From NCBI GenBank assembly GCA_003427395.1, contig BFEA01000186.1:437660-460097 (forward strand): 22,438 nt of DNA. The letters run 5' to 3'. Positions 9,233 through 17,559 of the stretch are shown here, in pieces. The translations under genes and the position numbers were made by a program. Below the pieces are notes generated by a model that worked only from the letters and a program-made list of their open reading frames with translations, did no database searches and was not told the origin of the DNA. Numbering within the stretch: position 1 is the first letter of the stretch; the number at the start of each line of letters is the position of its first letter. The stretch is from Chara braunii. Taxonomy: Eukaryota > Streptophyta > Charophyceae > Charales > Characeae.

Positions 9233-9903
9233 CCCAGATCTCAGACTGTTACTGAGGTCAGATCGTTTTTGGGGATGACGGGCTACTATCGTCCGTTTGT
9301 AAAGAACTATAGTACTATAGCTTCCCCATTGACACATCTAACTCGACTGGATACCCCTTGGGAGTGGACTGAAGAGTGTGAGGCAGCCTTCAGGAAACTG
9401 AAGTATGCCCCGATACACTATGAGGTTCTTAAACTTCGGGATCCTAATAAGCCATTTGTAGTGACCACAGGCGCCAACCAATATGGCATAGGCGCGGCCC
9501 TTGTGCAAAAGGAGGGGCCCAAGTTGAGACCTATCGAGTACATGAGTAAGAAGATGCCATCTCAGAAACTTGCCAGGTCTACCTACAAGCGTGAGCTCTA
9601 TGCCCTCTACCGAGCGATGGTCGATTGGAGGCATTATCTCCTTGGCAGATTTTTCTATGTAAGATCTGACCATGAGACGCTGCGCTGGATCAAGACGCAA
9701 CTGGTACTCTCAGATGCACTCAAGAGATGGATACAAGTGATAGACATGTATGACTATCAACTTGATCCTATCAAAGGAGAGTACAACAAGGTGGCGGATG
9801 CACTATCTCGACGGGCAGGTTACCTAGGCGTGCTAGTAAATGAATTCGGCATATCTAATGATCTAACTCGATCGTTGGTGGAAGCCTACCAGCAAGATGC
9901 AGT
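9233..9903 (+). pseudogene. Gypsy-1 RT connection and RNase H, catalytic Asp lost
   Basis: The frame is the same as the YLDD segment, continuing past the TGA. FLGMTGYYRPFVKNYS is the typical end of the RT thumb. RNase H follows: the first catalytic position reads FVVTTGANQYGIGAAL, where family members have Asp in TTDAS, so Asp is Gly here. The remaining acidic residues are present in YKRELYAL, VRSDHETLRW and KVADALSRR. The frame runs on to 9946 but the integrase frame takes over at about 9900. RNase H removes RNA from the RNA-DNA hybrid. With the first Asp missing, this copy is expected to be inactive even without the stops. Confidence 0.9.
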
Positions 9904-10815
9904 ATGTCTGAGATCATCCGTAAGTTCAAAGAGAAGGATAAGATAATTTCTGATGAATTTACGATGGTAGATGGCTTACCGTTTCTTGAAAAGGCAGGGA
10001 ATAAGAGACTGTGTGTTCCTAGTAGTGAGTTTTTGCGTAGTTTATTTTTAGGGGAATGCCACGATGCAACTGGTCATTTTGGTTATAAAAAGACTTCAGC
10101 TAATTTAGTGCAAAGATTTTGGTGGCCCACTATGATGCAAGATGCAAAAAAGTACGTTGAAACTTGTCAGGTTTGCCAAAGGAACAAACCTAGGACTCAG
10201 GCTCCGCTTGGGCTCATCAAGCCCTTGCCAATTCCTGAAGGTCCTAGTCAGAGTGTGTCCATGGACTCCATGGATAATCTTGTGATGAGTAAGTCTGGAA
10301 AAAGGCACATCTTCGTGATAGTGAACCGCTTTACTAAGTATGCAAGACTTATCGTTATGCCAGAAACTGCTAAAACTGACTATGTCATCAAACTGTTTCT
10401 AGATAACTGGGTCAAGGATTTTGGACTACCTACGTCGATAGTAAGTGACAGGGATGTAAGGTTTGCCAGCGAACTATGGCAGGCGACAGCTGAACAGATG
10501 GGTACCAAGCTCCAAATGACGTCAGGGAACCACCCTGAGTCAAATGGCCAGGCAGAACAGATGAACCGGGTAGTACAACACTTGCTTTATATTAAGCCAA
10601 GTCAGGATGACTGGGACGAGAAGTTACCTCTCGTCGCCAGCTTGTACAACAATGTTGTGCACAGTACTACTTGTATGACTCCCAACCAGCTGCACCTTGG
10701 TTGGAAGCCCAGAACTGCACTTGACTTTCTGCTACCAGAAAGGCAACCCAGCCCAGAACTGCACTTGACTTTCTGCTACCAGAAAGGCAACCCATTGCAG
10801 CACCTGGCAGCATAG
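9904..10815 (+). pseudogene. Gypsy-1 integrase core, catalytic triad intact, C-terminus shifted by a duplication
   Basis: The HHCC zinc domain is present (CHDATGHFGYKKT, then CQVCQ). The catalytic triad is complete: Asp in SVSMDSMDNL, Asp in IVSDRDVRF, and Glu in SNGQAEQMNR. Exactly 35 residues separate the second Asp from the Glu, the D,D(35)E rule. This is the best-preserved part of the element. At 10706-10793 a 44-bp tandem duplication shifts the frame, so the last 20 or so residues are repeat-derived nonsense ending at 10815. Integrase inserts the cDNA into the host chromosome. The ATG at 9904 is internal: the natural protein is a polyprotein. Confidence 0.93.
10706..10793 (+). repeat. 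44-bp tandem duplication in integrase
   Basis: Unit 1 (10706-10749) and unit 2 (10750-10793) are identical, starting AGCCCAGAACTGCACTTGAC. Since 44 is not a multiple of three, this alone moves the downstream coding from frame 1 to frame 3, where the integrase tail is in fact found. Confidence 0.95.
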
Positions 10816-11307
10816 AGTTTGCTGTTAATTATGAACGGATGCTGCAGCAGGCCGTCGAACATATTAGAAAGTCTCAGGATGCTATGATCGCATATGAGAA
10901 TAAACATAGACGGCCCTCTAACTTTCAGGTAGGTGATAGAGTCTGGGTAAAGTTATCTGAACAAGGCCAGGAGTTGGGGATTTCACATAAACTGATGCCA
11001 CAGTACTTTGGGCCCTGGGAGATCTTAGACATTGTAGGGGATCAACCGGATGGGCCTTCACATGATTCACATTTCTGCACACTTGCGTAGTTACCCTGTT
11101 TTCCATGCATCCAAGTTGGCACCTTTTGCTGCCACAGATCAGTTTCCCTCTAGGAGATCAATGCTGCCCCCAACCATGGACGGACACGTGGACATTGACG
11201 ATATCATCGAGCACAAGCTGATGCTTGTGCCCAAACCTCCAGGAAGGGCACGACCACCAAAGCCACAGACGCAATACCGAGTGCGGCTCAGACATCACAT
11301 TGATCCT
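10794..11307 (+). pseudogene. Gypsy-1 integrase C-terminal (GPY/F) region
   Basis: The frame starting after the duplication carries NYERMLQQAVEHIRKSQ, VGDRVWVKLSE and MPQYFGPWEIL, the GPY/F signature of Ty3/gypsy integrases. A one-base shift at about 11050-11070 moves the coding to another frame, which reads SYPVFHASKLAPF (the family HPVFHVSKL motif). That frame continues to TAA 11308-11310 through a Pro/Arg-rich linker. This region binds DNA and links the catalytic core to the chromodomain. Confidence 0.88.
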
Positions 11308-11409
11308 TAAGAAGACCGGTGGTTCACAAGAGAGGAATTGATGAAGACTGCTCCTCAAATTATCTCAAGTTATGAGAGAAAGGTGAAAGGGAAGCAGCAT
11401 GTTACATAA
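11180..11409 (+). pseudogene. Gypsy-1 chromodomain remnant
   Basis: After VDIDDIIEHKL, the frame reads QYRVRLRHHIDP, a TAA (11308-11310), then EDRWFTREELMKTAPQIISSYE. This follows the chromodomain layout (E-x-I-L, then Y-x-V-(R/K)-W, then W-x-x-x-x-x-L and a C-terminal helix), although the usual Trp of the VRW motif is not present. Chromodomains at the integrase end define chromoviruses and steer insertion to particular histone marks. It is recognisable but diverged, and broken by the stop. Confidence 0.6.
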
Positions 11410-11430
11410 GGACTTCTCAGAGGACTATCG

Positions 11431-11448
11431 AAGAAAAGGAGGAGGGAA
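11431..11448 (+). promoter_or_regulatory. Gypsy-1 polypurine tract
   Basis: AAGAAAAGGAGGAGGGAA ends directly at the TG of the 3' LTR. It is the RNase H-resistant primer for plus-strand DNA synthesis. Confidence 0.9.
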
Positions 11449-12456
11449 TGCGAGGATCTGGGTCCTCGGCAGGCCTAAGGGGCCCCTGCTGCAAATGTGT
11501 CCGCCCTAAGTGAAGGCAGGCCTAACAAATCACGAGAGGCCCTTGGCTGTCAATTTCGTATTTGGGGTCCAAGCACTTTCGTCGTGCCAATTGGTTGAAG
11601 GAAAACACAGGCCGAGCAGCGTGGAAATTCCCAGGCCTTCTAGGCCTTTCCGAAAGCACAAGCCCTGGGCGAGATTCGCAGTCTCGTACACAGAGTGTTG
11701 GGAGGCCCAACCGAATGAGGCCCAGTAGCCGCACCAGTGGCACAGCACCCTGGGGCCTACCGGAAGCTTTTGGGGGCCAGCTCAGGGCAGCCAGGCTGCG
11801 AAGCCAGGCCAACTTTTTTCCATATAGGAAAGAGCTCGCTGGCTGGCAGCTCATTCACGCACTTGCATGCCTAGCGGCAGCGCTGCCGGAGAAAAGGCTC
11901 GTGGGCTGCGATAGGCGCTGAGAGGCAAGGCGCGGGTACGTGTGGTCGTGTGAAGGAGAAGGGCGCTGCTGAGGGCAGCGCCATAGCCCAGCCACCATAG
12001 CTGGCGGGCTTGGACTACAGTGAGGCGCAGGGGTGGTCTTCGGGTGTACAAGAGGGAAGACGTGGGAGTAAGACGAGGGAGAGAGAGAAGGATGATGATG
12101 ATGATGATGATGATGTGAGGGCACATACCTGGTATTGGCGATGGTCTGCATGGGCAACATCTTCAAGTACTTCAGAGGCTGCTAACGTCAGCAGTTGCAT
12201 TGCCAATCAGTAGGCTAGTAGTAGCTGTGTAGGGAGTAGGCTGGGCGCCGAGCGCTAAGTAGGGAGATAGGAACTAGATACATATGTTGGTGGTGGCGAG
12301 AGCAAGCTCTCATTGAAATTGGTTTTCAGTGCTATGATTCTCCATTGGTGTCATATTCGTGCAGTGCTGCTTTTTGAACACTGTGATACGATCTGGCTTT
12401 CAATGTGATTGTGCAATCTGTATATTGTCATCTCGCTATTGCTCATTTTCCTTGCA
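11449..12456 (+). repeat. Gypsy-1 3' LTR (1008 bp)
   Basis: Direct repeat of 3526-4496. It is 37 bp longer, partly because of extra GAT units (about 12092-12115), inserted bases just before them, and GGTGGTGGC around 12288-12298. The palindrome that is perfect in the 5' LTR is broken here (GGCGCCGAGC). The conserved hairpin is at 11962-11982. Confidence 0.93.
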
Positions 12457-12460
12457 ATGA
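12457..12460 (+). repeat. Gypsy-1 target-site duplication (right), ATGA
   Basis: ATGA immediately after the 3' LTR, matching 3522-3525. Confidence 0.7.
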
Positions 12461-13073
12461 ACCCACATACGCTTCCTTCCATCTGGCTGAAGGAACCCTG
12501 ACCAGCATTGATTACTCCAGCATCGTGGAGGATTGACTGTCATCTTGTTGTGCTTTGCCCTTTCCTCTCAGGTCCACTATAATGGCCTGTCAGATAGAAC
12601 ATAACTGGCCAGAAAGGGCCTCGACGCTACAAAGGCTGCCAATTCTGTCTAAACTCTGATCCCTGCCCATGTGCCTCATGAGATCCCTACCAGTCTGCAC
12701 CCTATTTGCCTTGATTGTCTAGAACCCTAAACCCTCAGCTACAGTTTTAACGAGACTCCTAATTCATAAACCCTAGAACCTAGGTAATCTTGTGTATCTT
12801 TTCCTAATTATGAAGGCTCTATTTCAGGACTACCACTGTTGCTCTCCTACTCATGCTTTTAACAAGCCACACTTGAACCCCAAACTCTATCTAAATCCCT
12901 TGAATCTTTGAATGTTAAACCCCCCTTTCTTTAATCTCTATCCTTCTGCTCCCTGCTTATCTTGTTTCTGCTCCTAGCCTGCTCCTAAACCCTAGACCAC
13001 CTTAATTTATTTTTCCATCCATTCCTTGTGAAAACTCTGCTGTCGCCTACCATAAGTGTCTCTCGATGTTCAT
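12461..13073 (-). mobile_element. LINE-2, 3' untranslated region
   Basis: About 600 bp of non-coding LINE-2 sequence downstream (on the reverse strand) of its ORF. It aligns with LINE-1 at 12461-12540 and more loosely further on. It carries three AAACCCT motifs (12729-12735, 12768-12774, 12987-12993). A 65-codon open stretch at 12985-13182 overlaps its start and could be an extension of the ORF in a shifted frame. Confidence 0.65.
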
Positions 13074-14460
13074 CTAGGCCCAGATTGAAGAGGAATCTTC
13101 GTGTACCTGAGTAATCATCTGGCCTACGGACTTGACAGAGTTGTGCCACTCTTTCCATCTTAAAGCATGCCCATTTAGGCAAGCCACTTTGTCATCAACC
13201 AACCAGACCCGTCTGAATTTGGCAAGTATCACCTGTTTTGTTTCTGGACTGTTTTGCACCCGGAGTTTCACCTTCCTCCATTGACATAGGATTTCCGCTT
13301 CAATAATCTCCTTGGTTGCCGCCCACACTTTCTCCCGTGGGTTCCTCGTGCCTTCCAGTGTTCTGCTGCACCTCTCCTTCCGAATGGCCCAAAGCGTGAT
13401 CTTGTGCACCGTCCTGAACCAGATTTTCTCTGATTTGCCGAAGTTAGAGGGTAAGTTAGTTCATAGGAGAAGTTGAAGGGGGTGCTCTGGGAGGGAAGAT
13501 GAGAATAGACTATCCCAAAGTGTTGATGCTCTTTCCCAATACTTTGTGGCTTCTTACAGTTAATTAGGCAGTGTATCACATCTTCCTTTTGTTGATCAGA
13601 GCAGACTACACAGACATCAGAGCTGGTTGGGTTGTTCTTTCTTCTTCTTACATGTAGCCACTGGTTAACTGGTAGAGCCACATAGGTTATGAGCCATTGC
13701 ATGCTTCTGATTTTTATAGGTCTTATCGTTTTGTACTTCTTCCATGGGATTTTTGGTCTGCCTCTGGTCCAGTTAACTTGCTCCATCTTCCCTTGATTGT
13801 TGGGTCAGGGTCCTTTGTTTTTAACAACATTTTATAACCCAGGTTAACTGTATAATCATATATTGGAATTGGTGGTTTGACCATTCTATTTCTTTCTGGG
13901 CGCTATGCCCATTCTGATGGGTCGAACTCCAGGTCTTGTATTGCTGTGTTTATTTGGAAGATCATTTTAGGCCAGAGAGCTAGTGTCCTTATTTTCCGCA
14001 ACGTGAATGCATTCAGCACTGCTTTTTCAGGATTGATGTTCTGAATGTATAGTTCATCTGGCTTACATCTTGGACCAGGTGTGGACTGTCGGTGCTAGAA
14101 TTGATATGCTTTGACTGGGGAGGATTCTTGGACCAGGACTCCCCACTCGCCTGGCTTCCATGTGAACTCTTCTTTTAGAATATCTATCCAGCTACATGGG
14201 ATGCTCTATATTATCTTTCGGAGGTTTTCGTCCCTGTGATGGCAACCTTTCAAGCGGGTCTTGAAGTCCACCTCGTCCAGCCAGCTTTTCTTATCCTCAT
14301 TCCATATGTCACCTACTCGCCAAACACCCTGTTTGATCCAGGATAGCCATTTGTTGCCTTTGCTGGACAAGGTCCATGGGTGGTCCCCCTCATCTCTAAT
14401 CCACGGATTACCAGGTAGGCAGCGGTTGGGCACTACACAGTTCGAGTAGCTCACTTCTTG
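13074..14460 (-). pseudogene. LINE-2 ORF2 C-terminal part with zf-RVT zinc-binding domain, broken
   Basis: Read on the reverse strand. A segment near 14400-14210 (NPWIRDEGDHPW, WLSWIKQGVWRVGDIWNEDKKSWLDEVDFKTRL) is followed by broken frames with LALWPKMIFQINTAIQDLEF (stop TAG after SEWA). An ATG-started frame from 13786 then has a zinc motif with ligands C59, C62, H72 and C77 (CVVC, H, C in C-X2-C-X9-H-X4-C). This is the zinc-binding region that follows RT in plant L1-type LINE ORF2. After a frameshift near 13420, the frame to 13074 reads ITLWAIRKERCSRTLEGT, a usual ORF2 end. The endonuclease and RT proper are missing, so this is a 5'-truncated copy. Left of 14460 the coding is convincing; 14460-14613 is doubtful. 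Confidence 0.8.
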
Positions 14461-14728
14461 GGCGCTACGCTGCTGGACCAGCACCGCACCGATAGCGCTG
14501 CGCTGCGTTAGGATTAGTGGAGTAGGCAGGAGATAGGGCGGAGGCCATACCTGCAGCGTTCGAGCACGTACCTGGGCGCCATAGCTGGACTTGGCTTCAG
14601 CGACCTGCAACACAGCGTACGCCGGCGACGTCAGTACTTGGCAGCAGTCACCTGCAGGTGAGACAGTGAGCAGGGCGATATCATCTTCTTCCTCTTTCGT
14701 CTGTTCTCGCCCTCCACCTCTTCTTCTT
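14461..14728. other. Junction region between LINE-2 and the orphan LTR
   Basis: GC-rich, with short repeats of GCGCT(A/G)C. The LINE-2 5' limit must lie here, but I cannot place it, and no target duplication matching the left end (2460-2475) is visible. The left edge of the LTR that ends at 15303 may also be in this stretch. Confidence 0.35.
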
Positions 14729-14773
14729 CCTTCCTTCTTCTTCTTCTTCTTCTTCTTCTTCTTCTTTTTTCAG

Positions 14774-14857
<84 letters not shown>
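14729..14857 (+). repeat. Adjacent TTC and GA microsatellites with a strand switch
   Basis: A pure pyrimidine TTC tract (about 14729-14770) is followed one base later by a purine tract that is a nearly uninterrupted GA repeat (about 14779-14857, roughly 39 units). The open frames across it are low-complexity artefacts. Confidence 0.95.
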
Positions 14858-14861
<4 letters not shown>

Positions 14862-14869
14862 AGTTTCAC

Positions 14870-15303
14870 GGGCATATGCCTAGGAACTGATTCGACATTT
14901 TTTTGCGGCAGATATTGATTGGACACTCGGCCAGGGGCTATTTTTTGGACTTCGCTATAGCAATCTCGGTCTTCTCCCTTGCCCCCATCTTCGTCTTGCC
15001 TCCCCCCATCTCTCGTCCGTGGTATCTCCCCCCATGTGCGTGTGCAAGGAGGGACCTTTCTTCTATGTATGCGGTCCCTCCTCTCTCTCACACATGCGTG
15101 GTGTATGATGGGGTGTTGCGTCAGTATCTGACAGGTCAGATCATATCTTGAGTCTTTTGCTACGCTACATTGTGCTATTCCATATGTATATGGATGTACA
15201 TTGCTTGTTGATGCTTGGCTGACGCAGCATTGTCCATACGAGCCCATTTCATCACTTTGCGGATCCTTGGCTCCCCCTACATCGCCCGATTGGGCATGCT
15301 TCA
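14870..15303 (+). repeat. Probable 3' portion of an orphan forward-strand LTR
   Basis: Inferred from the PBS at 15306: an LTR should end two or three bases earlier, and the sequence there is GCTTCA (ending CA at 15303), comparable with CCTTGCA before the Gypsy-1 PBS. The start is not found and no second copy is in the window, so the length is unknown; it may include the microsatellites at 14729-14857. It is not similar to the Gypsy-1 LTR. Confidence 0.45.
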
Positions 15304-15305
15304 AT

Positions 15306-15320
15306 TGGTATCGGAGCTGC
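15306..15320 (+). promoter_or_regulatory. Second primer-binding site (tRNA-Met type)
   Basis: TGGTATCGGAGCTGC. The first 13 bases are identical to the Gypsy-1 PBS region (TGGTATCGGAGCT), but the surrounding sequence differs. It points to a third LTR retrotransposon on the forward strand whose internal part is missing: within 200 bp the sequence becomes the end of the reverse-strand Gypsy-2. Confidence 0.75.
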
Positions 15321-15364
15321 GCTTGTGAATCTGGACTTTCGGATTATAGATCGATCAATCAACC

Positions 15365-15435
15365 TGATCGGCCGATCAGACATCAGGAATGAGGGTCAAG
15401 GGCAGATCAGACATCAGGAATGAGGGTCAAGGGGA
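15365..15435 (+). repeat. 14-bp palindrome and 31-bp tandem duplication
   Basis: TGATCGGCCGATCA (15365-15378) is a perfect palindrome. Two near-identical 31-bp units start at 15374 and 15405 (GATCAGACATCAGGAATGAG and onward). They fall in the leader of the orphan element or in the 3' flank of Gypsy-2. Confidence 0.85.
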
Positions 15436-15514
15436 GGGTGGACGGGGTTCAAGGGTGTGTGTAGAGCGAGGTTGTGAGGTTGTAGCAGGGTTTATGCCAT
15501 AGTTATATAGGTAT

Positions 15515-15739
15515 CTAGGACATAGGATTAGCACGATCATAGGCGCGGACAAGTTTCATGGCGATCCTAGGATTAGAGAGAGGTTCCCATGTAGATTCTT
15601 CGTCGGGGTATCCGGTCCATTTGACTTTGTATTCAGTGNTTGGTTCCGGATGATCAGATACCTAAGTGGTTCGTCGGCCGATGATGGTTTCGACAATTCA
15701 GGGTCTGTGGGTAGCATGATTGGTGGAGGTCTAGGATAT
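15515..15739 (-). pseudogene. Gypsy-2 chromodomain, broken at an ambiguous base
   Basis: Downstream of the N at 15639 the reading shifts, and in the new frame EYKVKWTGYPDEESTWEPLSN is a textbook chromodomain core: aromatic, VKW, GYP, STWEP. It ends at TAG 15515-15517, which I take as the natural 3' end of pol. The shift coincides with the N, so it may be a sequencing or assembly artefact and not a real mutation. The domain should direct integration to modified histones. Confidence 0.85.
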
Positions 15740-15975
15740 GGGCGGTCGGCGAACTGGAGCGGGGATTCATGGTATTCTTTTAGGTACTCGACATGGAAGA
15801 CTGGGTGGACACGACTCATGTCAGGGGGAAGTTGGAGTTTGTGGCTTAGGTTTGTTCAATGATGGGGAAGGGATCGAACCATTTGTTGGAGAGTTTATTG
15901 GACAAGCCGTGTTCGGGTTCAAAGCGTTTGGCGGAGAGCCAAACTTTGTCCCCTACCTTGAATGACACGTCGCGT
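15740..15975 (-). pseudogene. Gypsy-2 integrase C-terminal (GPY/F-like) region
   Basis: In a shifted frame, SFKVGDKVWLSAKRFEPEHGL is followed by NKWFDPFPIIEQ, the GPY/F motif with Asp in place of Gly. After more stops, SRVHPVFHVEYLKEYHESP (about 15762-15820) matches the family HPVFHVSxLK motif. Confidence 0.85.
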
Positions 15976-16860
15976 CTATGTTGGCTTGTTGTTCTTGGGT
16001 TCGTTCAATGGCTTCGGAGGCTTCTCTCAGGAGTCTGTTCATTGTTGCTACCCATGCATTGAGAGAGGGGCAGGGGGTGGATGGGTTAAGCTGCGAAGGG
16101 AGCAAGAAGTCAGAGGGCAAGCGAGGGTGGTAGCCGAGGTCGAGGTAGAATGGGGACATGTCGGTGGAAGGGCAGACGGCGTTGTTGTAGGCAATCTCGG
16201 CGGTTGTGAGCAACTGATCCCAATCGTGTTGGTGTGGATGACAATACTTCCGCAGGATTCTTTGGAGAAAATCGTTCATTTTCTTTGTTTGTCCATCGGT
16301 CTGTGGGTGGAATGCAGTGCTATACTTGAGCGTGGTTCCGTAGGCCGTGAAGAGGTGTTTCCAGAATTGTGAGAGGAAGCGAGGATCACGGTCACTGATG
16401 ATGTTCTCGGGGAGGCCGTGATGGCGAGCAACATGGTCGAAGAAGAGTGTGGTGACGTCTTTGGCACTGTGCGAGGTCGTGCAAGGGATGAAGTGGGCAC
16501 GTTTGGTCAAGCGGCAGACAATGACGTAGATGCAATCATGCCCGCGGTCGGTCTTGGGGAGGCCGCACACGAAGTCCATGGAGATGGACTGCCACCGGTG
16601 AGTTGGGATGGCCAATAATTGGAGCTTGCCGGGCTTGGCCCGGTTCGAGGGGTTGACAACTTGACACGTGGGGCACGAGCGAATGTATGCTTTGACGTTA
16701 GCAAGCAAGGAAGGCCAGTAGAAGTAGCGGGAGATGGTGTCGAAGGTTTTTTGGAAACCGAGGTGTCCTGCAGGCTTGGAGACCACGTGCGTCGGGGATG
16801 CAAAGTCGGCGAGTGCCTTTGGTATTGATGTAGAGAAGGTTGTCGTGAAGGGAGTAGTCG
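15953..16860 (-). pseudogene. Gypsy-2 integrase, catalytic Glu replaced by Lys
   Basis: An N-terminal piece in another frame reads YSLHDNLLYINTKGTRRLCIP (about 16780-16850). It is joined by a small deletion or shift to AGHLGFQKTFDTISRYFYW and CPTCQ, so the first His of the HHCC domain is lost or displaced. The core has Asp in SISMDFVCGLP and Asp in IISDRDPRF. At exactly 35 residues after the second Asp, where Glu belongs, the sequence is GQTKKMN with Lys. That change alone should abolish strand transfer. The frame continues to 15953 through YNNAVCPSTDMSPFYLDLGY. Confidence 0.93.
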
Positions 16861-16961
16861 GGGACAGGGTCAAGATTGCAGAGCTTGTTGTAGATGGTGG
16901 CGAAGTCTGTGCAAGAGAGGTAGCCTTGGGTGTATCGGTGATGGGAGGAGTTGGATATGAG

Positions 16962-17559
16962 TCATGGTGGCGTAGACTTTCTCGGGGGGCTTGTGGTCGG
17001 GTCGTCGGGTCGTCGAGAGAGGGTATCCGCAACGCGGTTGCTTTTGTCGGGGGTATGGCAAATGGTGAATGTGAACTGGGCAAGGAATTCTAGCCAGCGG
17101 GTTTGGCGTGGAGTGATATCTTTCTTGGAGAGGATGGAGGAGACAATGGTGTTGTCAGTGCGGATGGTGAAGTATTGCCCGTCGAGGTACGGGTGCCACA
17201 CTGTAAGGGCGTGAATCACGGCGAGGAGTTCCTTCTCCTTGGAGGGGTAATTCATCAACGTGGGAAGGAACTTCTTGCTTGCGAAGGCGATGGGGTATTC
17301 TCCAGGTGGAGCCTCGGGGTGAGTGGGCGAGTCCTTGATGGAGGGGGTCTCGGCGGCGTCGCGGGGGAAATGTTGGGACAGTACGCCTCCGATGGCGAAG
17401 TCGGAGGCGTCAGTGGTGACATAGAAATGGCGAGTGGGGTCGGCGATCTTGAGGACAGGGGCCGTGGTGATGGTTTGCTTGAGCAAGTCGAAAGCGTGTT
17501 GGCGGCGATCGTTCCAATGGAAGGGCTCGTCCTTGCGGGTGAGTTAGTGGAGAGGGTTA
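16962..17559 (-). pseudogene. Gypsy-2 RNase H, catalytic acids present
   Basis: A TAA at 17544-17546 (readable as a former Gln codon) breaks the entry. The domain itself keeps all four acidic positions: Asp in [15 protein letters not shown], Glu in SKEKELLAVIHAL, Asp in IRTDNTIVSSIL, and Asp in RVADTLSRR. It is the most intact enzyme domain of Gypsy-2. The frame then ends at 16962, where the integrase frame overlaps it by about 120 bp. Confidence 0.92.

Larger units (their letters stand above)
3526..12456 (+). mobile_element. Gypsy-1: complete but decayed Ty3/gypsy chromovirus (8.9 kb)
   Basis: Two direct LTRs (3526-4496 and 11449-12456) start with TGCGAGG and end with CCTTGCA, forming short imperfect terminal inverted repeats. 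A tRNA-Met-type PBS lies 3 bases after the 5' LTR, and a purine-rich tract ends at the 3' LTR. A 4-bp ATGA flanks the element on both sides. Gag, protease, RT, RNase H, integrase and a chromodomain remnant follow in Ty3/gypsy order. The coding region has at least six in-frame stops and several frameshifts, so it cannot encode an intact polyprotein. In the first 153 bp of the LTRs I count seven substitutions, six of them transitions, so the insertion is not recent. Confidence 0.95.

Noticed and set aside
14591-15304. Long open frames across the TTC/GA microsatellite (one on each strand)
   Set aside because: Their sequence is Arg/Glu or Ser/Leu runs dictated by the simple repeat, with no domain. 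They are repeat artefacts.
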